This document shows, one piece after another, positions 56,657 through 64,000 of a DNA stretch of 64,000 bases (position 1 is its first letter; the number at the start of each line of letters is the position of its first letter). The stretch covers positions 22,046-86,045 of the forward strand of contig JANYJJ010000140.1 of NCBI GenBank assembly GCA_025358485.1, in the 5' to 3' direction. The translations under genes were made by a program, and so were the position numbers. The notes under the pieces are model-generated. The model did not search any database. It had not been told where the DNA came from and was given only the letters and a program-made list of their open reading frames with translations. Origin of the DNA: Burkholderiales bacterium. GTDB taxonomy: Bacteria > Pseudomonadota > Gammaproteobacteria > Burkholderiales > Burkholderiaceae_C.

Positions 56657-57970
56657 ATGGACGTTGCCCTGCTGATTGCTCTGATCCTTCTTAATGCGCT
56701 GTTCGCGATGTCGGAAATGGCGCTCACCGCCAGCCGCAAAGCGCGCTTGCAGGTGATGGTGGAGGCCGGTGACTCCGGCGCGCAGGCTGCCATGGACCTG
56801 CACGAAAACCCCACCAAGTTTTTGTCCACGGTGCAAATTGGCATCACCTCCATCGGCGTGCTGAACGGCATCGTCGGGGACGCTGCGTTCTCGGCCCCGT
56901 TCGCAGCTTGGTTGATCAAAACCTTTTCGCTGCACGACCGCGCGGCCGACATCACAGCAACCGCCATGGTGGTGGTCACCATCACTTTTTTGACGATTAT
57001 TTTTGGTGAGCTGGTGCCCAAACGCGTGGGCCTGATGTTCCCTGAAACGGTGGCGCGGCGCGTGGCGCAGCCGATGAATTGGTTGTCGTTGGCGACGCGC
57101 CCTTTTGTGAAGCTGCTTTCGTTTTGCACGAACGGAACGTTGGCCTTGATGGGCATCAAAGGCGGGCCGTCGCGCAGCGTGACAGAAGAAGAAATTGCCG
57201 CCAGTTTGGAAGAAGGTTTGGACGCTGGCGTGATCGAAGCGCAAGAGCATCAAATGGTGCGCAATGTGTTTCGCTTGGACGACCGGCAGGTCGGTTCGAT
57301 GATGATTCCGCGCGCCGAAATTGTCTGGCTGGAAGCCGGTGCCACCGCAGCAGACATTTTGAAAGTCATCAGCGACGAGGAGCATTCGCGCTACCCAGTG
57401 TGCCGTGGTGGCTTGAGCGAGGTGGTGGGCTTGGTGTCGGCGCAAAGCCTGTTGCAAGAGTTCATGCAAGGCCGTCCGCTGGACGTGATGGCGCGCTTAG
57501 AGCCGCCAGTGTTTGTGCCAGAAACGCTGTCGGGCATGGAGCTGCTCGATCAGTTTCGCGCCTCTGCCGCGCAGTTGGTTTTTGTGGTGGACGAGTACGG
57601 CGAAGTGCAAGGCATGATCACCGTGCGCGACGTGCTGGAAGCCATCACCGGCGAGTTCACCACGCCCAGCGACGACGACTCTTGGGCCGTGCGGCGTGAA
57701 GACGGCAGTTGGTTGTTTGACGGCCTGATTCCCATGCCCGAATTGAAAGACCGCCTCACCCTCAAAGAGCTGCCCGAAGAAGACCGTGGCCGCTACAACA
57801 CGCTGGCCGGGATGGTGATGCTGCTGCTTGGCCGCTTGCCACGCACCACCGACACGGTGGAGTGGCAAGGTTGGCGTTTTGAGGTCGTCGACATGGACGG
57901 CAAGCGTGTGGACAAGGTGATGGCGTCTGCGCTGCCCGAGCACGGCGGCAAAAACAGCGACCGTGTTTAG
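56657..57970 (+). CDS. Hemolysin/CNNM-CorC family transporter-like protein
   Basis: N-terminal DUF21 membrane region (MDVALLIALILLNALFAMSEMALTASRKARL...IFGELVPKRVGLMFPE), CBS pair, C-terminal CorC-HlyC. Confidence 0.92.
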   Translation: MDVALLIALILLNALFAMSEMALTASRKARLQVMVEAGDSGAQAAMDLHENPTKFLSTVQIGITSIGVLNGIVGDAAFSAPFAAWLIKTFSLHDRAADITATAMVVVTITFLTIIFGELVPKRVGLMFPETVARRVAQPMNWLSLATRPFVKLLSFCTNGTLALMGIKGGPSRSVTEEEIAASLEEGLDAGVIEAQEHQMVRNVFRLDDRQVGSMMIPRAEIVWLEAGATAADILKVISDEEHSRYPVCRGGLSEVVGLVSAQSLLQEFMQGRPLDVMARLEPPVFVPETLSGMELLDQFRASAAQLVFVVDEYGEVQGMITVRDVLEAITGEFTTPSDDDSWAVRREDGSWLFDGLIPMPELKDRLTLKELPEEDRGRYNTLAGMVMLLLGRLPRTTDTVEWQGWRFEVVDMDGKRVDKVMASALPEHGGKNSDRV

Positions 57971-58021
57971 ATCGACGTTGCTGATTGACGTTTAGATCGA
58001 CTCTGTTGCCTGAGGAAAATC

Positions 58022-59428
58022 ATGTCTGCATTGGTGTTTGAACGCTTCTTGTCCACGCCTGAGATGCTGGCCGTTTTCAGCGAAGCGTCTGTCGTGCAAA
58101 CCATGTTGGACGTGGAGGCGGCGTTGGCACGGGCTCAAGCTGCTCAGGGCGTGATTCCTGATGCGGCGGCGCCGGTCATCGTGGGCTGCTGCAAGGTCGA
58201 GCTGCTGGACGTGGACGCCATCGTCAACGCCAGCGGCCGCGCTGGCAGTTTGGCCATACCGCTGGTCAAACACCTGACCGCAGCGGTGGCGCGTGTCGAT
58301 GCCCACGCCGCCGGTTTTGTGCATTGGGGCAGCACCAGCCAAGACGTGATCGACACGGCCATGAGCTTGCTGTCGCGCCGCGCCTTGGCCTTGATCGACC
58401 GTGACTTGCGCAGCCTGATTGATTCGCTGTTGGCGCTGGCTGAGCACCACGCCAGCGCGCCCGTGCTGGCCCGCACCTTGATGCAACCGGCGCAGGTGGT
58501 GAGCTTGGGCTTCAAGTTGATCGCTTGGATCGCGCCCTTGCAACGCTGCCGCGAACGCCTGCACGAAATTTCCAAAACCGCATTGCAATTGCAATTGGGC
58601 GGTGCGGTCGGAAGCTTGGCCGTGATGGGCGACAAAGGCCCTGCTGTGGCGCAACAGATGGCGGTTGATTTGAAGTTGGCCTGGCCGCAAGGCGCGTGGC
58701 ATACGCAGCGCGATGAAGCCGCCACGCTGGCCTGCCAAGTGGGCGTGTTGTGCGCGGCCTTGGGCAAGGTGGCGAAAGACGTGTCGCTGATGTCGCAAGC
58801 TGAAGTGGGTGAGCTGAACGAGCCCACGGGTGTCCCGGATGTTGCTGGCAATGACCGCGGCGGCTCATCGGCCATGCCGCACAAGCGCAATCCGGTCGCC
58901 TGCATGGTGGCCCTGGCCGCTTCCCTGCGCGCACCGCAGCGCGTGGCCGCGCTGCTGGCCGCGATGCTGCAAGAACACGAGCGCGGCTTGGGCAATTGGC
59001 AGGCTGAATTGGCCGAGACAGCAGGGCTGTATTTGTCGGCCCACGGCGCGGTCAAGGCACTGACCGATGCGGCGGTGGCGGGTTTGCAAGTGCATCCGCA
59101 GCGCATGCGGGCCAACATCGACAGCTTGCGCGGATTGGTCTTTGCTGAAGCGGCGGCCCAGGTGTTTGCACGGCACATCGGCAAAGCGCAGGCGCATGCT
59201 TTGCTGGAAGTTTTGTCAGCCCAGGTCGCTGCCTGCGGAACCCACCTGCGTGAACTTTGTGTGGCAGCTTCGCAAAGCGACATCAGGCTGCGCGGCCGCC
59301 TGAGCCAAGCTGAGATTGAGGCCGACATTGAGGCCGCGTTTGACGCCGACTTGGCCGCGCAGGTGGCGGTGCGCGCAGCGGCTGCGCAGTTGCTCGCGCT
59401 GCGCAAAGCCGCTGATTTCCCTCAATAA
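58022..59428 (+). CDS. pcaB: 3-carboxy-cis,cis-muconate cycloisomerase
   Basis: Fumarase/aspartase superfamily; GSTSQDVIDTAM, GGSSAMPHKRNPV; next to CMD/enol-lactonase gene. Confidence 0.92.
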   Translation: MSALVFERFLSTPEMLAVFSEASVVQTMLDVEAALARAQAAQGVIPDAAAPVIVGCCKVELLDVDAIVNASGRAGSLAIPLVKHLTAAVARVDAHAAGFVHWGSTSQDVIDTAMSLLSRRALALIDRDLRSLIDSLLALAEHHASAPVLARTLMQPAQVVSLGFKLIAWIAPLQRCRERLHEISKTALQLQLGGAVGSLAVMGDKGPAVAQQMAVDLKLAWPQGAWHTQRDEAATLACQVGVLCAALGKVAKDVSLMSQAEVGELNEPTGVPDVAGNDRGGSSAMPHKRNPVACMVALAASLRAPQRVAALLAAMLQEHERGLGNWQAELAETAGLYLSAHGAVKALTDAAVAGLQVHPQRMRANIDSLRGLVFAEAAAQVFARHIGKAQAHALLEVLSAQVAACGTHLRELCVAASQSDIRLRGRLSQAEIEADIEAAFDADLAAQVAVRAAAAQLLALRKAADFPQ

Positions 59429-59448
59429 CTGTAAAGAAATCCCTCGCC

Positions 59449-60693
59449 ATGTCACAACAAGACGACTTCGACCGCGGCGTGCTCAACCGCCGTGCTGTGT
59501 TGGGCGATGCCTGGGTGGACCTGTCGCTCAGCAAAGCCACTGAATTCAACGCCGAATTCCAAAGCCTCATCACCCGCTTCGCGTGGAATGACATTTGGGG
59601 CCGCCCTGGCTTGGACCACACCACACGCCGTTTGTTGGTGCTGGGCATGACCATGGGCATGGCACGTTGGGAAGAATTTGAGCTGCACTGCAAAGCATCG
59701 ATACGCGGCGGCGTGCCGCTGGACACCATCAAAGAAGTGCTGATGCAAGGTGCCATCTACTGCGGCGTGCCAGCAGCCAACACCGCTTTCAAAATCACCA
59801 CCGACATCTTGCGGGCCGAAGGTTTGCTGCCGCCTTCGCAGTCGTTGTCGGCCGATGTGCGGGTGAGCTCCCACCACACCTTCAGCGAGCCGCAATTGAA
59901 GGTGACGGTGCAGGGCAAAGCGCATCCGCATCCGCATCCGCATCCGCATCCGCATAACGCGCCTGTCGTGCTAAGCCACGCCTTGGGTTTGAACCTGAAC
60001 ATGTGGGACGACCTCGCCGCCGATCTGGCAGCGTCACACGAAGTGCTGCGCTACGACCACCGCGGCCACGGCGGCTCGGCTGTGCCTGCGGGGCCGTATG
60101 CCATGGACGATTTGGTGGACGACGCCGCGCGCCTGATCCGCGAATGGGGCAGGGGCCCTGTGGTTTGGGTGGGCTTGTCGATGGGCGGCATGGTGGGCCA
60201 AGGTTTGGCCATACGCCACCCAGAATTGATCAGCAAACTGGTGCTGGCCAACACGGCTGCCAAGTACCCAGAAGCATCGTTGGCGGCCTGGGCGCAGCGC
60301 ATTGCAGCGGTTGAAGCGGGCGGCCTGGACGCCGTCGTCAACACGGTCATGGAACGGTACTTTCACGCCGAGTTTCGGGCCAGTCAACCAGCGGCTGTGG
60401 CGCAGGCGCGAGCCACCGTGTTGCGCACGTCGGCGACCGGTTACGTGGCGGCTTGCCATGCGGTGGCGGGCGTTGATTGGTTGGGCCGCTTGAACCTCAT
60501 CAAGTGCCCCAGCTTGATTTTGGCGGGCGCCTTGGATGTGGGTGCGCCGGTGGCACTGTCTGAAGCCATGGCCAGCCGCATCAAAGGGTCGACTTTGGTG
60601 GTGATGCCGCAAGCGTCACATTTGAGCGTGATGGAGCAGCCGGTTGAGTTTTGCCGCGAGCTCCGCAAGTTTCTCAGCGCCCCGTTGCCTTGA
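59449..60693 (+). CDS. Fusion of 4-carboxymuconolactone decarboxylase (N-term) and 3-oxoadipate enol-lactonase (C-term)
   Basis: N-terminal CMD (GVLNRRAVLGDAWVDLSLSKATEFNAEFQSLITRFAWNDIWGRPGLDHTTRRLLVLGM...ASIRGGVPLDTIKEVLMQ); C-terminal alpha/beta hydrolase (VLSHALGLNLNMWDDLA...VWVGLSMGGMVGQGLA). Confidence 0.92.
   Translation: MSQQDDFDRGVLNRRAVLGDAWVDLSLSKATEFNAEFQSLITRFAWNDIWGRPGLDHTTRRLLVLGMTMGMARWEEFELHCKASIRGGVPLDTIKEVLMQGAIYCGVPAANTAFKITTDILRAEGLLPPSQSLSADVRVSSHHTFSEPQLKVTVQGKAHPHPHPHPHPHNAPVVLSHALGLNLNMWDDLAADLAASHEVLRYDHRGHGGSAVPAGPYAMDDLVDDAARLIREWGRGPVVWVGLSMGGMVGQGLAIRHPELISKLVLANTAAKYPEASLAAWAQRIAAVEAGGLDAVVNTVMERYFHAEFRASQPAAVAQARATVLRTSATGYVAACHAVAGVDWLGRLNLIKCPSLILAGALDVGAPVALSEAMASRIKGSTLVVMPQASHLSVMEQPVEFCRELRKFLSAPLP
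59923..59955 (+). repeat. (CATCCG)5 hexanucleotide tract encoding (HP)5H in the interdomain linker
   Basis: CATCCG x5 + CAT, perfect; protein AHPHPHPHPHPHNAP. Confidence 0.97.
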
Positions 60694-60729
60694 AACGGAG
60701 GCCGATAAACGCGTACTGAGCCGAGCTGT

Positions 60730-63700
60730 TCAGTCGTAAATCACACTTGCTTTGCCGTCGTGCGCATTCAGCCGCCACGTTTCCAAAGCCGCATCGCTGG
60801 GGAAAAATTGGGCCGCCTCGCCCAAGTCCAATTCACCGCTCGCGTCAGCGCGTTTCAGCATCAAGCGCACGCCCAAGCCTTGCGATATGTCACCCAACTC
60901 GGTGCTCACACGTTTGACCGGATGGTCGCGCAGCACTTCGGCCACAGGCGGTGTGTGGCCGTTGACCTCCACGCGCAAAAATTTTCCGAATCGGCAGCGC
61001 GCGGTGGGCAAGTCCCACAACGCTGTGACGGTCAAGCGCAAGCCGCCTGAAAAACGGTCGGGCTGCACCTTGCCTTGCACGATGATGAGCTCGTCGTCCT
61101 TGAGGCAGTCTTTGTTGGCATTCAACAATTCTTCGCTGGCCACAGCCTCAATGGGCTCGCTCTTGTCGTCAAGTTTGAAGATGGCTACTTTGCCGCGTTG
61201 GCCGTTGATGACGCGCAAGTCGCTGACGATGCCGGCCAGCAGTTGCGGTTCGCGGCTGTCCAGCACATCGGCGTTCGCGCGCTTGGCAAACAAGCGCACC
61301 TCGGCGGCGTTTTGGTCAAACATGTGGCCCGACACATAAAAACCCAACGCCGCTTTTTCAAACAGCAAGCGCTCGCGAATGGTCCAGGGCGGGGCAGCGG
61401 GCCAGTCGGGTTCTTGACTGGAAGAACCATGCTGCCCCGCGCCTGCATCATCGAAGTCAAACAAGCCGCCTTGGTTGGCATGCGCGGCTTGCGATTCGGC
61501 GTATTCCATGGCCAAGCCCACGCTGGCCATCAAGGTGGCGCGCTCGACTTTGAACAAGTCGAACGCACCCGCTTTGATCAGCGCTTCTATCGTGCGCTTG
61601 TTGATGCGCTGGCGGTCCACGCGGGCGCAAAAATCGAACAGGCTGGTGAAAGCACCGCCCTCCACCCGCGCCGCGACGATGGCCTCAATGGCGCTTTGCC
61701 CCGTGCCTTTGATGGCACCCAAACCGTAGCGAACCACGGTCTTGCTGATGGGCTCAAAACGGTGACCGCCCAAGTTCACATTCGGCGGCTCGAAGGTGAT
61801 GCCCATCATCACCGCGTCGTCGTGAAAAATCTTTTGCTTGTCGGTGTCGTCCAGCGCCACGCTCATGTTGGCGGCGGTGAACTCACTCAAATAATGAACT
61901 TTCAACCACGCGGTTTGGTAAGCCAACAAGGCGTAAGCCGCGGCGTGCGATTTGTTGAAACCGTAGCCTGCAAACTTTTCCATCAAGTCGAAAATTTCAT
62001 TCGCCTTGAGCTCGTCGATGCCCTTTTTTCCGGCGCCTTCGGCAAAGATGGCGCGGTGCGTCATCATTTCTTCGAGCTTCTTTTTGCCCATGGCGCGGCG
62101 CAGCAAATCGGCACCACCCAGCGAGTAGCCGCCCAGCAACTGCGCCACCTGCATGACCTGCTCTTGGTAGACCATGATCCCGTAGGTTTCTTGCAGCACC
62201 TCGCCCATCAACGGGTGCGGGTACTCGACCGGCTCGCGGCCGTGCTTGCGGGCGCAGAAGCTGGGGATCAAGTCCATCGGGCCGGGGCGGTACAGCGCCA
62301 CCAGCGCAATCACGTCTTCAAACACGCTGGGCTTGGCGTCACGCAACATGCGCTGCATGCCGGCGCTTTCCAGCTGAAACACCGCCACGGTTTTGCCTTC
62401 GCTCATCAGCTGATACGAGGCGCGGTCGTCAAGCGGAATGGCGTCTAAACAAAAGGCGGCCTGATCGGCATGACGCGCTTGGATGAAGTCTTTGGTCAGC
62501 TCCAAAATTGTCAGGGTGGCCAGGCCCAAAAAGTCAAACTTCACCAGTCCGATGGACTCGACGTCGTCTTTGTCGAACTGGCTCACCGCGCTGTCGCTGC
62601 CAGGCTGCATGTACAGCGGGCAAAAGTCGGTGATCTTGCCGGGCGCAATGAGCACGCCGCCTGCGTGCATGCCGATGTTGCGCGTCACGCCTTCCAAGCG
62701 CATGGCCAGTGTCAGCAGCTCGGCCACTTCGACTTCGTTTTGCTCGCGCTCGTTGATTTCAGGCGACTCTTTGCGCGCATAAATCAGGCCACTGTCGGGT
62801 TGTTCTGGTGGTTGCGGCACCCGCGCCAAGGTGACGCTCTTGCCCGGCGGCGCAGGCACCAGCTTGGCGATGCTGTCAACATGCCCGTAGCCCATGCCCA
62901 GCACGCGGCCCACATCGCGCAGCGCTGCCTTGGCGGCCATGGTGCCGAAGGTGACGATTTGGCTCACCGCATCGCGACCGTATTTTTGCTTCACGTAGTC
63001 AATCACGCGGTCGCGATTGGCTTGGCAAAAGTCAATGTCAAAGTCGGGCATCGACACCCGGTCGGGGTTCAAAAACCGCTCGAACAGCAGGTTGTAGCGC
63101 AGCGGGTCGAGGCCTGTGATCTTCAGCGAAAACGCCACCAGCGAACCGGCACCCGAGCCGCGCCCCGGGCCCACCGGGCAGCCGTTGCTGACAGCCCAGT
63201 TGATGAAGTCGGCCACGATCAAAAAGTAGCCCGGAAACCCCATTTTCAAAATCGTGTTGATCTCAAATTCAAGCCGGTCGACATAGCGCGCGCGTTGCGT
63301 CTCACGCTCAGCTTCTTTGGGATAAAGCTGCCCCAAGCGCAGGCCCAAACCTTGGTGGCAGGCGTGGCGGAAATAAGCCTCGGCAGACAACTGCTCGCCG
63401 TTGACTTCGGGCGTCGGGAAGTCGGGCAATTGCGGCTTGCCCAAGGTGAGCTTGAGGTTGCAGCGCTTGGCAATTTGCACGCTGTTGGCCAGCGCGCTGG
63501 GAATGTCGGCAAACAGCGTTTCCATCTGCGCTTGCGTTTTGAAATACTGCTCAGGGCAAAAGCGCTTGATGCGCTTGGCATTGGTCAGCAATTCGCCTTC
63601 GGCCACGCACACGCGCGCTTCGTGCGCTTCGAAATCATCTGGTGCCAAAAACTGAACCGGGTGCGTGGCCACCACCGGCAGGTTCAGCTCGGCGGCCAAA

Positions 63701-63999
63701 GGAACAGCCGCGCGAACATGGGCTTCGTTGGTCGGCAAACCGGCGCGTTGCAGTTCGATGTAGAAGCGATTCGGAAACAGGGCACTCAGGCGCGCTGCGG
63801 CGTCGCGCGCACGCTCTGGGTCGCGCGCCATCAAGGCCTGGCCCACGCAACCCAATTCGGCGCCAGACAAAGCAATCAAGCCCTCGCCCAGCGTGTCCAG
63901 CCATTGCCACTTCAGCCAAGCCTGCGCTTTGTGTGAATTGACCAACCAGCCGCGCGACAGCAGCTCGCACAAGTTCAAGTAGCCCACGTTGTTTTGCAC
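60730..63999 (-). CDS. dnaE: DNA polymerase III subunit alpha, 5' end outside window
   Basis: GRGSGAGSLVAFSLKITGLDPLRYNLLFERFLNPDRVSMPDFDIDFCQANRDRVIDYV; YQEQVMQVAQLLGGYSLGGADLLRRAMGKKK; C-terminal OB region. Confidence 0.97.
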   Translation of the reverse strand: MQNNVGYLNLCELLSRGWLVNSHKAQAWLKWQWLDTLGEGLIALSGAELGCVGQALMARDPERARDAAARLSALFPNRFYIELQRAGLPTNEAHVRAAVPLAAELNLPVVATHPVQFLAPDDFEAHEARVCVAEGELLTNAKRIKRFCPEQYFKTQAQMETLFADIPSALANSVQIAKRCNLKLTLGKPQLPDFPTPEVNGEQLSAEAYFRHACHQGLGLRLGQLYPKEAERETQRARYVDRLEFEINTILKMGFPGYFLIVADFINWAVSNGCPVGPGRGSGAGSLVAFSLKITGLDPLRYNLLFERFLNPDRVSMPDFDIDFCQANRDRVIDYVKQKYGRDAVSQIVTFGTMAAKAALRDVGRVLGMGYGHVDSIAKLVPAPPGKSVTLARVPQPPEQPDSGLIYARKESPEINEREQNEVEVAELLTLAMRLEGVTRNIGMHAGGVLIAPGKITDFCPLYMQPGSDSAVSQFDKDDVESIGLVKFDFLGLATLTILELTKDFIQARHADQAAFCLDAIPLDDRASYQLMSEGKTVAVFQLESAGMQRMLRDAKPSVFEDVIALVALYRPGPMDLIPSFCARKHGREPVEYPHPLMGEVLQETYGIMVYQEQVMQVAQLLGGYSLGGADLLRRAMGKKKLEEMMTHRAIFAEGAGKKGIDELKANEIFDLMEKFAGYGFNKSHAAAYALLAYQTAWLKVHYLSEFTAANMSVALDDTDKQKIFHDDAVMMGITFEPPNVNLGGHRFEPISKTVVRYGLGAIKGTGQSAIEAIVAARVEGGAFTSLFDFCARVDRQRINKRTIEALIKAGAFDLFKVERATLMASVGLAMEYAESQAAHANQGGLFDFDDAGAGQHGSSSQEPDWPAAPPWTIRERLLFEKAALGFYVSGHMFDQNAAEVRLFAKRANADVLDSREPQLLAGIVSDLRVINGQRGKVAIFKLDDKSEPIEAVASEELLNANKDCLKDDELIIVQGKVQPDRFSGGLRLTVTALWDLPTARCRFGKFLRVEVNGHTPPVAEVLRDHPVKRVSTELGDISQGLGVRLMLKRADASGELDLGEAAQFFPSDAALETWRLNAHDGKASVIYD

Positions 64000-64000
64000 C

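Noticed and set aside
58144-59406. 420-aa minus-strand ORF opposite pcaB
   Set aside because: Ala/Ser/Cys/Thr-rich antisense shadow with no recognisable motif; pcaB motifs are on the plus strand.
61075-63936. 457- and 488-aa plus-strand ORFs opposite dnaE
   Set aside because: Antisense shadow frames of a highly conserved dnaE coding sequence.

Overview
64-kb, GC-rich, gene-dense chromosomal window. Gene content suggests a betaproteobacterium, probably Burkholderiales (inference only). From left to right: (i) 1-9.5 kb, a duplicated alpha-E / circularly permuted ATP-grasp / transglutaminase locus with a split copy and a fused copy, full of in-frame simple repeats; (ii) 9.5-16.7 kb, an HME-type RND metal-efflux operon with two extra periplasmic proteins and a CzcI-like protein; (iii) a two-gene chromate transporter, an MFS transporter, a 2-hydroxyacid dehydrogenase, DUF1993 and cysE; (iv) a BrnT/BrnA toxin-antitoxin pair beside a gene-poor patch; (v) EamA, Ogt and an Ada-AlkA fusion; (vi) phosphomannomutase, waaC and waaA; (vii) a TetR-AroE-LivKHMGF-Gfo/Idh cluster that looks catabolic rather than a plain branched-chain amino-acid importer; (viii) GGDEF, AIM24, EI24 and CinA-like genes; (ix) glnA-ntrB-ntrC, with a perfect NtrC palindrome and a sigma54-like promoter upstream of glnA; (x) pepF and a two-component system; (xi) a tightly coupled VTT / ATP-grasp / YHS lipoprotein / patatin lipoprotein operon; (xii) tRNA-Ser(UGA), apaH, a CNNM/CorC-like gene, pcaB, a CMD-enol-lactonase fusion with a His-Pro hexamer linker, and a 5'-truncated dnaE. 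The best candidates for under-described biology are the dual alpha-E/ATP-grasp/transglutaminase locus, the VTT-ATP-grasp-YHS-patatin operon, and the recurring in-frame short tandem repeats in linkers and loops of unrelated proteins. All family names come from reading motifs by eye; no database search was run.
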